DNA of 64,000 nucleotides. Origin: an uncultured Clostridia bacterium (GTDB taxonomy: Bacteria > Bacillota > Clostridia > Christensenellales > Borkfalkiaceae). The position numbers and the translations under genes are program-made. This document shows, piece after piece, positions 27,184 through 35,923 of this stretch. Position 1 is the first letter of the stretch; the number at the start of each line of letters is the position of its first letter. Location of the stretch: contig CAKNLK010000003.1 in NCBI GenBank assembly GCA_930989535.1, positions 1 through 64,000 of the forward strand. Reading direction: 5' to 3'. Below the pieces are notes generated by a model, which did not search any database, was not told the DNA's origin, and saw only the letters and a program-made list of their open reading frames with translations.

Positions 27184-27912
27184 TCAGCGCGCAAATTTTT
27201 TCATGTTTGCAAGGCTCGCGGCGATATACTCCTCTTCGCCGCAGGGGAATTGTTCAACTTCCAGCACCGCCCAAGGAATGCCCTGCGCCTTCGCCTCGGC
27301 GAATACCGCCGCCATGCCGACGGCGCCCTCGCCCACGATCGGCTGCGGATTCTCTGCCGGATTTTCCGCCGCCGCTTCCTTGATATGCACGAACGCCAGC
27401 CTGTCCGAAAGCCGCTTCATCTCCGAAACGGCGTCTTTGCCTGCAACGTGCGCCCAAAATACGTCCAACTCTGCTTTCAGCCCCGCGTCGGCGGTATACT
27501 TGCCGAGATAATCGTTCCCGCCCGCATACTCGTGCGCGTGGTTGTGATAGCCGAATACGACGCCGCGCGCGTCTAAAAGCGCCTTCGCTTTTGCCGTGTT
27601 TTCGAGCAGGGCGGCGTACTTTTCGGGCGTTTCGAACTCCTCCGTCGCCACGTGCGGAATAAAGACATAGCGGATACCGAGCGCGTCGATATACGGCAGG
27701 CTCTCCTCCACCGCTTCGGGGCGGATGTGCGCCGAAATGCCGCACAGGTTATATTTTTCCAGCAATTCCTTCATTTCGGCGGGCGTTTTACCGTAAAAGC
27801 CGGCGAACTCCACGCCGTCGTACCCCGCCTCGGATACGATGCGCAGCAATTCCTCCGCGCCGTCCCGGGCTGCCCGCTCGCGCAGGCTGTACAGCTGAAC
27901 TCCGAATTTCAT
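27184..27912 (-). CDS. Xylose-isomerase-like TIM-barrel sugar isomerase/lyase (first)
   Basis: 242 residues. The N-terminus KFGVQLYSLRERAARDG and YDGVEFAGFYG, with FGYHNHAHEY and KAELDVFWAH supplying metal-ligand-type Glu/His/Asp, are typical of the AP_endonuc_2 superfamily. Members include inosose dehydratase, tagatose epimerases and 3-keto-glycoside lyases. AGGGAG precedes the start. In the middle of the cluster, 51 bp upstream of Gfo/Idh. Specific reaction unknown. Confidence 0.82.
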   Translation of the reverse strand: MKFGVQLYSLRERAARDGAEELLRIVSEAGYDGVEFAGFYGKTPAEMKELLEKYNLCGISAHIRPEAVEESLPYIDALGIRYVFIPHVATEEFETPEKYAALLENTAKAKALLDARGVVFGYHNHAHEYAGGNDYLGKYTADAGLKAELDVFWAHVAGKDAVSEMKRLSDRLAFVHIKEAAAENPAENPQPIVGEGAVGMAAVFAEAKAQGIPWAVLEVEQFPCGEEEYIAASLANMKKFAR

Positions 27913-27951
27913 AATACTCCCTCTTGTTTACTCTCTTTCCGCGGCGCCCCT

Positions 27952-28923
27952 TTACGCCCAAAACAAGTTGTCGTTCCCCTCGCGGATGATGCCCTCGCGC
28001 ACCAGCCGGATTGCCTTTTCCAGCCCCTCTTTGGGGGACATGAGCCCGTCTTCGTGCTCGATGGAGATTGAATCGTCGTAACCCGCGATTTTCAGGGCGG
28101 AGAAGATTTGCTTCCACAGCCCTTCGCTGTGCCCGTAGCCGAGGGTGCGGAACACCCAGGCGCGGTTGGGGATATCGGCGAGCGAGGTCGTATCCAACAC
28201 GCCGTTCTTACGGATGTTGTGCTCGACGAGCTGTGTGTCCTTCGCGTGGAAATAATGAATCGCCTTCGCCGCGCCCAAATCGCGGATGACTTCGAGGATA
28301 TCCATGCCCTGCCAGAACAGGTGCGACGGGTCGATGTTCGCGCCGATGATGTCGCCCACCGCCGCGCGCAGGCGCAGGCAGGTGGCGGGGTTGTACACGC
28401 AGAAGCCGGGGTGCAGCTCGAGCGCGATGCGCTTTACGCCGTTCTCCGCCGCAAATTTGGCCGCTTTTTCCCAATACGGTATCAAAATTTCGTTCCACTG
28501 CCACTCGAGCACCTTCGGGTAATCGGGCGGCCAGGCGCAGGTCACCCACGAAGGCGCCTTTGCGTCCGCATCCGAGCCGGGGCAACCGGAAAAGGTGATG
28601 AGCCTGTCGACACCGAGCTGGCCCGCGAGCACGCACGCCGCCTCGAAGTCCGCCTCGAACGCCGCGGCCGTCGTCTTGTCGGGATGCACGCAGTTGCCGT
28701 GCACCGCCAGCGCCGATATGCCCATGTTGTGCTTTTTAAATGTTTCCGAGAGCTGTTCGCGCGCCTTTTTATCCTTGCTCAGAACGAGCGCGTCGGCGTG
28801 CGCCTTGCCCGGATAGCCGCCCACGCCCAGCTCGAACTCGTCGACGCCGAGCGAGGAGAGATAGGCGAGGCTTTCGTCTAAGCTGTACCCGCCCAGGATG
28901 CTGCTCACTACGCTGATTTTCAT
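27952..28923 (-). CDS. Xylose-isomerase-like TIM-barrel sugar isomerase/lyase (second)
   Basis: 323 residues. Seen: KISVVSSILGGYSLDE, GVDEFELGVGGYPGK, ALELHPGFCVYNP, IGANIDPSHLFWQG, YFHAKDTQL and SIEHEDGLM, which provide the Glu/Asp/His/Glu metal site of the superfamily. Longer than its neighbour and only distantly similar to it, so the two probably catalyse different steps. AGAGG lies upstream of the start. Confidence 0.84.
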   Translation of the reverse strand: MKISVVSSILGGYSLDESLAYLSSLGVDEFELGVGGYPGKAHADALVLSKDKKAREQLSETFKKHNMGISALAVHGNCVHPDKTTAAAFEADFEAACVLAGQLGVDRLITFSGCPGSDADAKAPSWVTCAWPPDYPKVLEWQWNEILIPYWEKAAKFAAENGVKRIALELHPGFCVYNPATCLRLRAAVGDIIGANIDPSHLFWQGMDILEVIRDLGAAKAIHYFHAKDTQLVEHNIRKNGVLDTTSLADIPNRAWVFRTLGYGHSEGLWKQIFSALKIAGYDDSISIEHEDGLMSPKEGLEKAIRLVREGIIREGNDNLFWA

Positions 28924-28988
28924 AGCTAAACCTCTTTTATAATACTATTTTACCGAAAGCGCGCGGCGGCGCCTCGCGGCTTTTTCTT

Positions 28989-30044
28989 TTACAGTTTCTC
29001 TTTCACGACGATATTTTCGGCTGCGGAGCGCTGCGCCGCCTCCATCAGGCGGAACACGCGCAACACCTCCGCCTTCTGCACGGCGGGCTTTTCCGCGCCC
29101 GCGCACGCGGCGGCGAAGTTTTTATAGAACGCAAACGGCTCCGCATGCACGACGGGCAGAGGGAACTCCTGCATCGAATCCCCCTCGCGCGGCGCCATGG
29201 TGCGGGTATAGCCGTTGCCCGCCTTGATGCCCTGCTTGGCGCCGTCCTTGGTGAGAATCCGCGTGACGCCGCCCGACAAATCCCAATCGGAAATCGTCGC
29301 GGTGCCCTCGGTGCCGTACACCTGCCAGCGGGGCAGGGAGCGAAAACAGTCGGTCGAAACGACGACGCGGTAATTCATCCCGTTTTCGAAATGAACCGAA
29401 ACGTCGCACCCGTCATCCACTTCTTCGCCGTAGATGTGGCTGAACTCGCAGTACAGGCTTTCGACGGGGCCCTCTACCATCTGGAGCATCTGGTCGAGGA
29501 GGTGCACGCCCCAGTCGAGCAGCATGCCGCCGCCCTGCGCCTTCTTTTTGCGCCAGCCGCCGGGGATTCCGTTGCCGCCCGTCACGCGCGACTCGATTTT
29601 ATACACGCTGCCGATGATGCCGCTCTCCGCAATCTTCCGCACGGTGAGGAAATCATCGTCCCAGCGGCGGTTTTGGTGCACCTCGAACAGCACGCCCGCC
29701 CTTTCCGCCGCGGCGTACATCTTTTCCGCCTCGGCGCTGCTCAGCGCGACGGGTTTTTCGCAGATGATGTTTTTGCCCGCTTCCGCCGCCGCAAAGGCGT
29801 AGGGAGCATGGCAGTCGTTGGGCACGGCGAGCAATACGGCGCCGACGGATTTGTCCGCCCAAATTTCCTCCGCCGAGGCATACGCGAGCAGCCCTGCGGC
29901 GCGCGCGGCCTCCGCGCGGGCGGGATCGATATCGTATATCCCCGCAATTTCGATGGGATACTCTTTGCACGTTTCGGCATATTTTTGCAGATGGATTGCA
30001 TGATACGCCCCCATGCCGCCGTATCCGATAATTGCCAGTCTCAT
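28989..30044 (-). CDS. Gfo/Idh/MocA family oxidoreductase (second)
   Basis: 351 residues. Rossmann start RLAIIGYGGMGAYHAIHL, signature CEKPVALSSAEA and substrate-domain LLDWGVHLLDQML. First gene of the minus-strand catabolic cluster, divergent from the AraC regulator with 108 bp between starts. GGAAGG lies before the ATG. Distinct from the other Gfo/Idh protein in the cluster. Confidence 0.88.
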   Translation of the reverse strand: MRLAIIGYGGMGAYHAIHLQKYAETCKEYPIEIAGIYDIDPARAEAARAAGLLAYASAEEIWADKSVGAVLLAVPNDCHAPYAFAAAEAGKNIICEKPVALSSAEAEKMYAAAERAGVLFEVHQNRRWDDDFLTVRKIAESGIIGSVYKIESRVTGGNGIPGGWRKKKAQGGGMLLDWGVHLLDQMLQMVEGPVESLYCEFSHIYGEEVDDGCDVSVHFENGMNYRVVVSTDCFRSLPRWQVYGTEGTATISDWDLSGGVTRILTKDGAKQGIKAGNGYTRTMAPREGDSMQEFPLPVVHAEPFAFYKNFAAACAGAEKPAVQKAEVLRVFRLMEAAQRSAAENIVVKEKL

Positions 30045-30062
30045 ATTTTTACCTTCCTTGCA

Positions 30063-30091
30063 TTGACATATAATCCAATCAATGCTATAAT
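30063..30091 (+). promoter_or_regulatory. Consensus sigma-A promoter of the AraC gene
   Basis: TTGACA, 17 bp, TATAAT, a perfect match. A GCATTGA/TCAATGC inverted repeat overlaps it on both strands and could be an operator shared with the divergent cluster (inference). Confidence 0.7.
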
Positions 30092-30152
30092 ATCACTAAA
30101 TATTGCGAATTTCGTCGCATATATTTAAAAAAATATACCGAATATTGACATC

Positions 30153-30959
30153 ATGAAGCAACCGTTTTTTTATGAGCCGCAGCACGACCGCGCGGATATT
30201 ATCAAATTTTTCCGGAGCATCGGCGGTCATACACCGCCGCACTTTCACCGTTGCATCGAGTTAGTATATATCTCGGACGGCGCCGTGGAATGCGAAATCG
30301 GCGGCGTCCAATTTTTGGCAAAAAAGGATGACATAACATTCACCCATAAATGTGCCGTACACGAATTAGTTCCCGCGCCCGCCTACGATGACTATGTTTT
30401 AATCATCGGGCAGAGCTACTCGGACGACTTTTCGAGCATTTTCCAAAAGCGCACCCTGCCCGCGCACCTTGCCGACAGCGCCTTCAACCGGACGCTGCGC
30501 CCCTATTTCGACGCGCTCGGCGAGGCGTGCAACCGAAGCGGCGCGGGCGCGGAACTCGTGCAAAAGGGGCTGGTGGACGTAATCGTCGGGAGTCTTTTGG
30601 GGCACTACGAGCGCGTACCCGCCACCGCAACCCCCGCCCTCGGCACGGTCGTTGCGGTACTCAATTACATCGACGACCATTTCGACGAGCCGATTACGCT
30701 GGAGAGCATTTCCGCCTCGTTCGGCTACAACAAATACTATTTTTCCCGCCTGTTCAACCGCTACGTGGGGGAAAATTTGAACAATTACATCAATACCATC
30801 CGCGTGCGCAACCTCGTGGCGCGGGCGCAGAAAGAGGAGGATCCGCGGCTGGCTTCGCTCGTTTTCGAGTGCGGATTCGATTCGATGACCACCTTTTACC
30901 GCAGTTTTGCGCGCTGCTATAACTGCCCGCCCAGCGAAGTATTCAAAAAGCACGGATAG
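30153..30959 (+). CDS. AraC-family transcriptional regulator
   Basis: 268 residues. An N-terminal cupin-like sensor (about 15-120; HTPPHFHRCIELVYISDG) and a C-terminal double helix-turn-helix (about 165-268; ISASFGYNKYYFSRLFNRYV and CGFDSMTTFYRSFARCY). Divergent from the Gfo/Idh-ThuA cluster, so it most likely activates it in response to a sugar. No strong ribosome site precedes the ATG. Confidence 0.88.
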   Translation: MKQPFFYEPQHDRADIIKFFRSIGGHTPPHFHRCIELVYISDGAVECEIGGVQFLAKKDDITFTHKCAVHELVPAPAYDDYVLIIGQSYSDDFSSIFQKRTLPAHLADSAFNRTLRPYFDALGEACNRSGAGAELVQKGLVDVIVGSLLGHYERVPATATPALGTVVAVLNYIDDHFDEPITLESISASFGYNKYYFSRLFNRYVGENLNNYINTIRVRNLVARAQKEEDPRLASLVFECGFDSMTTFYRSFARCYNCPPSEVFKKHG

Positions 30960-31031
30960 CCGAATCGGCGCAAAATTTCCGTGCCGAAGCCGTCTCTCCG
31001 CGAAAATTTTTCGGCGCACGGGCAAAAACGG

Positions 31032-31060
31032 TTGACAAATGCCCTCGTATACTATAAAAT
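31032..31060 (+). promoter_or_regulatory. Sigma-A promoter of the tRNA pair
   Basis: TTGACA, 17 bp, TAAAAT; predicted start near 31067, 26 bp before the first tRNA. Confidence 0.7.
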
Positions 31061-31092
31061 AAGTAAGCATCTTCGCAGAAGGTGCCCTATAT

Positions 31093-31169
<77 letters not shown>

Positions 31170-31205
31170 CCCGATACATCCGCGCAAAAATTTGCGCGTA
31201 CATAT

Positions 31206-31282
31206 GGCGGCGTAGCTTAGTTGGTTATAGCGATCGGTTCATACCCGATAGGTCGTAGGTTCGAATCCCACCGCCGCTACCA
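31206..31282 (+). tRNA. tRNA with CAT anticodon, probably elongator Met
   Basis: 77 nt including encoded CCA. Acceptor GGCGGCG pairs with CGCCGCT (G1-T72 wobble); anticodon loop TTCATAC. The T-stem GTAGG/CCCAC has one A-C mismatch. A lysidine-modified tRNA-Ile is less likely from the acceptor and anticodon stems. Confidence 0.85.
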
Positions 31283-31283
31283 G

Positions 31284-31319
31284 AAACACCCTCAAAGGCA
31301 GTCCTTTGAGGGTGTTTTG
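31284..31319 (+). terminator. Terminator of the tRNA pair
   Basis: AAACACCCTCAAAGG is paired with CCTTTGAGGGTGTTT around CAGT, with TTTTGT at the end; it begins directly after the second CCA. Confidence 0.9.
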
Positions 31320-31340
31320 TATGCCGCGATTTCAAAATAC

Positions 31341-31369
31341 TTGACAGTTCGCGCAATTTCGATTAAAAT
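31341..31369 (+). promoter_or_regulatory. Sigma-A promoter of ilvB-ilvN
   Basis: TTGACA, 17 bp, TAAAAT. The leader of about 75 nt carries a hairpin ACGCGCC/GGCGCGT (31410-31427) followed by ATTTTCTC, a possible weak attenuator. No T-box signature is present. Confidence 0.6.
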
Positions 31370-31450
31370 AAATGAAATTCACTATACATTATTATAAGAC
31401 AAACGAAAGACGCGCCCGCAGGCGCGTATTTTCTCAATGAAGGAGAGCAA

Positions 31451-33100
31451 ATGATTTTAACCGGGGCAGATATCCTCATCCGTTGCCTCAAAGAGCAGGG
31501 AACCGACACCGTGTTCGGCTATCCGGGCGGGTGCGTGCTCGATATTTACGACGCGATCTACCGCGACGGCACGCTCAGACACGTGCTTACGGCGCACGAG
31601 CAGGGCGCGGCGCACGCCGCCGACGGCTATGCGCGCGCGACGGGCAAGACGGGCGTCGTCATCGCGACGAGCGGCCCGGGCGCGACCAACCTCGTGACGG
31701 GAATTGCGACTGCGTACATGGACTCCGTTCCCCTCGTCGCCATCACGGGCAACGTGACCGTCTCCAACCTGGGGCGGGACAGCTTTCAGGAAGTGGACAT
31801 CGCGGGCGTGACCATGCCCGTGACCAAGCACAACTACATCGTCAAGGATGTGAAGCAGCTCGCCGCGACCGTCCGCGAGGCGTTCTACATCGCCAATGCG
31901 GGCAGGAAAGGCCCCGTGCTCATCGACATCCCGAAAAATATCCAGACGGAGACGTGCGAATACGAGGAGACGCCCCGCAAGAGGCACGCGCCCAGGCCCG
32001 TATCCCCCGATTCCCTCGCCGCGGTAAAAGCCGCCCTGGAAAAGGCGAAGCGCCCGCTCATCCTTGCGGGCGGCGGCGTAATCGGCGCGGACGCTTCCGC
32101 ACAGCTCGCCGAATTCGCAAAGCGCTTGCAGGCGCCCGTCTGCTCTACCCTCATGGGGCTGGGCGCCTACCCCGCGTCGGATAAACAGTTTTTGGGCATG
32201 ATAGGCATGCACGGCACCGACGCCGCGGCGAAGGCGTTCCGCCGCGCGGACACGATTATCGCCTGCGGCATGCGCTTTTCCGACCGCGTGGCGGGCGACC
32301 GCGCCAAATTCCGCGACGGAAAGATTGTCGTCCAATTCGACGTGGACGCGGCGGAAATCGACAAAAACGTGGCGACCGATTTGTCGGTGATGGCGGATTT
32401 GAGCGAAATTTTTAAGGCGCTTTTGCCGCAGCTGGCGCAGACGGAGCGGCGCGAATGGCTGAAAGAGGTTGCCGCCTACCGCGAGTACGGGGAGGAACAC
32501 GCGCCCTCCGCTTTGCCCGCCTATCAAATTTTATCCGCGCTGCACAGCTTTACGGACGCAGACACGCCCGTGGCGACGGACGTAGGCCAGCACCAGATGT
32601 GGGCGGCGCAGTACTGCAAATTCGAGAAGCCGCGCACCTTCGTGACGAGCGGCGGCTTGGGCACGATGGGCTTCGGCATGGGCGCGGCCATCGGCGCGTG
32701 CGTGGGCACGGGCAGAAAGACGGTGCTTGTGACGGGCGACGGGAGCTTCCACATGAACCTCAACGAGCTGTGCACCGCCGTGTCGCAAAATCTTCCCCTC
32801 GTCATCCTCTTAATGGACAACAACACGCTGGGCATGGTGCGGCAGTGGCAGACGCTCTTTTACGGCAAGCGCTATTCGCAGACGACGCTCGACCGCAAGA
32901 CGGACTACGTAAAGCTCGCCGAGGCGTTCGGCGCGAAAGGGTACGTTCTCGCGGGAGAAGCGGACATCGAACCCGTCTTGAAGAAGGCGTTCGCGGAAAA
33001 GGGGCCCGTTTTGGTGGACTGCAAAATCGGCATCGACGACAAAGTTCTGCCGATGATTCCGCCGGGCAAGACGTTCGACGATATCATCACCAAGCTGTAA
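31451..33100 (+). CDS. ilvB: Acetolactate synthase, large (catalytic) subunit
   Basis: 549 residues. Condenses pyruvate with pyruvate or 2-oxobutyrate using thiamine diphosphate. Seen: VFGYPGGCVLDIYDA, the catalytic Glu in LTAHEQGAAHAADGYAR, the FAD-binding middle domain, and the ThDP motif GDGSFHMN with NN about 25 residues later. Length and order are normal. AGGAG lies upstream. The regulatory subunit follows after 13 bp. Confidence 0.95.
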   Translation: MILTGADILIRCLKEQGTDTVFGYPGGCVLDIYDAIYRDGTLRHVLTAHEQGAAHAADGYARATGKTGVVIATSGPGATNLVTGIATAYMDSVPLVAITGNVTVSNLGRDSFQEVDIAGVTMPVTKHNYIVKDVKQLAATVREAFYIANAGRKGPVLIDIPKNIQTETCEYEETPRKRHAPRPVSPDSLAAVKAALEKAKRPLILAGGGVIGADASAQLAEFAKRLQAPVCSTLMGLGAYPASDKQFLGMIGMHGTDAAAKAFRRADTIIACGMRFSDRVAGDRAKFRDGKIVVQFDVDAAEIDKNVATDLSVMADLSEIFKALLPQLAQTERREWLKEVAAYREYGEEHAPSALPAYQILSALHSFTDADTPVATDVGQHQMWAAQYCKFEKPRTFVTSGGLGTMGFGMGAAIGACVGTGRKTVLVTGDGSFHMNLNELCTAVSQNLPLVILLMDNNTLGMVRQWQTLFYGKRYSQTTLDRKTDYVKLAEAFGAKGYVLAGEADIEPVLKKAFAEKGPVLVDCKIGIDDKVLPMIPPGKTFDDIITKL

Positions 33101-33113
33101 GGAGGCGCGGAAA

Positions 33114-33632
33114 ATGAAAAAATACACGATTACGGCGCTCCTTGCAAACAAGAGCGGCGTTCTGACGCGGCTTTCGGGTTTATTCGCCCGCCGCGGATTC
33201 AACATCGACAGCATCAGCGCCTGTGCGACGGAAGACGCGAACTTTTCGCGCGTGACCATCGTGTTCACCGGCGACGAATACACCCTTTCGCAGATAACAA
33301 AACAGCTGGACAAGCTCATCGACGTGAAAAAAATCACGCTCGCGGACGAAAAGGATTCGGTTTTGCGCGAACTTCTGCTCGTAAAGGTCTCCGCGCCCGC
33401 CGAAAAGCGCTCGGAGCTCATCGAAATCAAGGAAGTGTACAAGGCGAAAATCGTAGACCTTTCTCCCAAGACGGCGATTTTGGAGCTGACGGGCGAGCCG
33501 AACAAGCTGGACGGGTTTATCCAGGTCATCGAGCCGTACGGCATCCTCGAAATGGCGCGCACGGGCGTGACCGCCCTCTCGCGCGGCGAAAAGTGCCTCA
33601 ACGACCTCGTGGACTACAACGAGTCGATATAA
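33114..33632 (+). CDS. ilvN: Acetolactate synthase, small regulatory subunit
   Basis: 172 residues. An N-terminal ACT domain (SGVLTRLSGLFARRGFNIDS) mediates valine feedback in the family; the C-terminal domain ends in the usual IEPYGILEMARTG. AGGAGG precedes it. Family members are often called ilvN or ilvH. Ends 109 bp before ilvD. Confidence 0.94.
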   Translation: MKKYTITALLANKSGVLTRLSGLFARRGFNIDSISACATEDANFSRVTIVFTGDEYTLSQITKQLDKLIDVKKITLADEKDSVLRELLLVKVSAPAEKRSELIEIKEVYKAKIVDLSPKTAILELTGEPNKLDGFIQVIEPYGILEMARTGVTALSRGEKCLNDLVDYNESI

Positions 33633-33690
33633 AATTTTTCACGCGTTTCTCGGCAAGCTGTTGCCGAAAAACGACATTTTTGTAATCGCG

Positions 33691-33722
33691 ACAATTTGTT
33701 TTGCCTGCTCAAAACAAATTGT
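33691..33722 (+). repeat. 13-bp stem hairpin immediately before the ilvD ribosome site
   Basis: ACAATTTGTTTTG pairs with CAAAACAAATTGT around CCTGCT. AGGAG follows seven bases later. A further hairpin (TCGGCAA/TTGCCGA, loop GCTG) lies at 33653-33666. Confidence 0.65.
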
Positions 33723-33741
33723 GTGAACAGGAGTTTTTATT

Positions 33742-35412
33742 ATGAACAACATCTTTTCGGAAGGAACGGCAATGTCCTCCCAGCGCTCGCTGATGCGCGC
33801 GCTCGGCTGGACGGACAGCGAAATGAAAAAGCCGATTATCGGCATCATCTGCGCCCAAAGCGACATTATCCCCGGGCACATGTACCTCGATAAAATCGCC
33901 GAGGCGGTAAAAGAAGGCGTCATCGCCGCGGGCGGAAAGCCCGTTATCGTGCCCTCCATCGGCGTGTGCGACGGCATCGCCATGGGGCACGCGGGCATGC
34001 GCTATTCCCTGCCCTCGCGCGAGGTCATCGCCGACAGCGCGGAAATTCTGGCGCGCGCGCACGCCTTTTCGGGCATCGTGTTCGTGGGCAACTGCGACAA
34101 GATTATCCCCGGCATGTTGATGGCGGCAGTGCGGCTGAACCTGCCCTGCGCATTCGTTTCGGGCGGGCCGATGCTCGCGGGCAAAATGCACGGCAAACGG
34201 CTCTCCCTCTCCTCCATGTTCGAGGCGGTGGGCGCCTACAACGCCGGCAAAATCGACGAAGCGGAGCTGCACGAATATGAATGCTCCTCCTGCCCCACCT
34301 GCGGCTCCTGCTCGGGCATGTTCACGGCGAACAGCCTCAACTGCCTGACCGAGGCGCTGGGCATTTCCCTGCCCGGCAACGGAACCATCCCCATGGTCTA
34401 TTCCCGCCGCATCATGCTCGCCAAGGAGACGGGCGAAGCGGTGATGAACGCGGTGAAAAACAACATCCGCCCCTCCGACGTGCTCACACCCAAGGCGCTG
34501 AAAAACGCCGTGGCGGTGGACAACGCCATCGGCGCCTCCTCCAACAGCGTTCTGCACCTGTTGGCGCTCGCGAACGAAATGGGCATGAGCGAGAAAGATT
34601 TTTCCGTCGACACTTTCAACGAAGTCAGCGAAAAGGTGCCGCACATCTGCAAACTCGCGCCCGCGGGCGAGCACTACATCGAGGACCTGAACGAGGCGGG
34701 CGGCATCTCCGCCGTCATCAGACAGCTGGAGGAAGCGGGGCTCTTTGACGGCTCGGCGATGACCGTTTCGGGCATTTCGCAGCACGAGCGGGTGAAAAAC
34801 GCGCGCGTTCTGGACGATTCCGTCATCCGCCCGATGAACAACCCCTACTCGCCGACGGGCGGGCTGGCCATCCTCAAGGGCAACATCGCCGCCGAGGGCG
34901 CGGTGGTGAAAAAGAGCGCGGTCGACCCCGCGATGCTCAAACACAGCGGCCCCGCGAAAGTGTTCGACAGCGAAGAGGACGCGATGGAGGCCATCTCCAC
35001 CGGCAAAATTGTCAAGGGCGACGTGGTCGTCATCCGCTACGAAGGGCCGAAGGGCGGCCCGGGCATGCGCGAGATGCTCTCCCCCACCTCCGCCATCGTG
35101 GGCGCGGGGCTGGGCGCGGACGTGGCGCTCATCACCGACGGGCGGTTTTCGGGCGCGACGCGCGGCGCTGCCATCGGGCACGTCTGCCCCGAAGCGGCGG
35201 CGGGCGGCCCCATCGGCATCATCCGCGACGGCGATATCATCGACATCGACATCGTGAAGGGCGAAATCAACCTGCGCCTCAGCGACAAGGAAATCGCCGA
35301 ACGGCTGAAAAATTTCAAGCCTTTGGAAAAGCCGGTAGACGGGTACCTGAAGCGCTACCGCGCGCAGGTTACTTCGGCGAGCAAGGGAGCGGTACTTGGC
35401 TCACAAAAATAA
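33742..35412 (+). CDS. ilvD: Dihydroxy-acid dehydratase
   Basis: 556 residues. Dehydrates 2,3-dihydroxy-acids to the 2-keto acids of valine and isoleucine. Iron-sulfur Cys are seen in VGNCDKIIPGML and SSCPTCGSCSGMFTANSLNC; also QSDIIPGHMYLD and TDGRFSGATRG. Full length. Ribosome site AGGAG follows the hairpin at 33691-33722. Confidence 0.95.
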   Translation: MNNIFSEGTAMSSQRSLMRALGWTDSEMKKPIIGIICAQSDIIPGHMYLDKIAEAVKEGVIAAGGKPVIVPSIGVCDGIAMGHAGMRYSLPSREVIADSAEILARAHAFSGIVFVGNCDKIIPGMLMAAVRLNLPCAFVSGGPMLAGKMHGKRLSLSSMFEAVGAYNAGKIDEAELHEYECSSCPTCGSCSGMFTANSLNCLTEALGISLPGNGTIPMVYSRRIMLAKETGEAVMNAVKNNIRPSDVLTPKALKNAVAVDNAIGASSNSVLHLLALANEMGMSEKDFSVDTFNEVSEKVPHICKLAPAGEHYIEDLNEAGGISAVIRQLEEAGLFDGSAMTVSGISQHERVKNARVLDDSVIRPMNNPYSPTGGLAILKGNIAAEGAVVKKSAVDPAMLKHSGPAKVFDSEEDAMEAISTGKIVKGDVVVIRYEGPKGGPGMREMLSPTSAIVGAGLGADVALITDGRFSGATRGAAIGHVCPEAAAGGPIGIIRDGDIIDIDIVKGEINLRLSDKEIAERLKNFKPLEKPVDGYLKRYRAQVTSASKGAVLGSQK

Positions 35413-35682
35413 TTTCGAGCTGTCGAAATTATTTTTCGTGATTTTGAGGGCTCTGCCCTCTGCCGCGCGCAATTTCAGGGCACACCATATTACGCGCGCG
35501 GCATTCACCCGCTCAGGTCGCAGGTATGCGACAAATTGGGTGCGCTTTTAGCGGCTACGCCCGAGGCCGGTTTCTCGCAATACCCTGTCGGGTATTGCTC
35601 GCTTCCGCCTCGGCTCCGCCGCCTTGTTCACGAAAATCTCGCTACGCTGCGATTTTCCGTGAAATATTCGATTCATTTTTTA

Positions 35683-35812
35683 AAATAATCACTCGCGCAA
35701 GCAAAACCACGCTTTTGCGCAGCGCACCCCTATTTGCAAACACTTTTGCTCGCGCAGGAAAGGTGAAGCCGCGCAATTCTGATAATATGCGTGCGCCGAA
35801 CTATTGCGCGGC
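35683..35812 (+). repeat. Structured intergenic element, copy B
   Basis: AAATAAT 35683-35689; P1 GCAAAA/TTTTGC (35701-35706/35713-35718) loop CCACGC; block AGCGCACCCCTATTTG; P2 outer CACC/GGTG (35725-35728/35762-35765), inner GCAAA/TTTGC; P3 GCCGCGCAAT/ATTGCGCGGC (35768-35777/35803-35812) enclosing GATAAT. Confidence 0.65.
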
Positions 35813-35866
35813 GAGGAAAACTCCGATTGCACCGAGCAAAGCGAGGGCAATGGGGTTGTCCTCCAA

Positions 35867-35908
35867 TCACGGAAAACCGCAGGCGTCAGCTCGCCGAGGT
35901 TTTCGTGA
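35867..35908 (+). repeat. 42-bp hairpin, copy 1 (second copy at 46849)
   Basis: Arms TCACGGAAAACC and GGTTTTCGTGA with an inner GGCG/CGCC stem. Differs from 46849-46890 at three positions, two of which are a paired C-G to T-A change. Confidence 0.7.
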
Positions 35909-35923
35909 ACGAGGAGTTACTTT

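Larger units (their letters stand above)
35413..35923. other. 511-bp intergenic region made of consecutive hairpins
   Basis: No gene seen. In order: AAATAATTTCGA/TCGAAATTATTT (35407-35433), GAGGG/CCCTC (35447-35460), CCGCGCG/CGCGCGG (35463-35501), AATACCC/GGGTATT (35579-35596), TTCACG...CGTGAA hairpin (35627-35663), element copy B (35683-35812), an imperfect GAGGAAAAC/GTTGTCCTC arm pair (35812-35862), and a 42-bp hairpin (35867-35908) ending directly before the cimA ribosome site. Confidence 0.7.

Noticed and set aside
31370-31450. T-box or leader-peptide attenuator before ilvB
   Set aside because: The leader is only about 75 nt and lacks the T-box sequence and specifier structure; only a small hairpin with a weak T-run is present.
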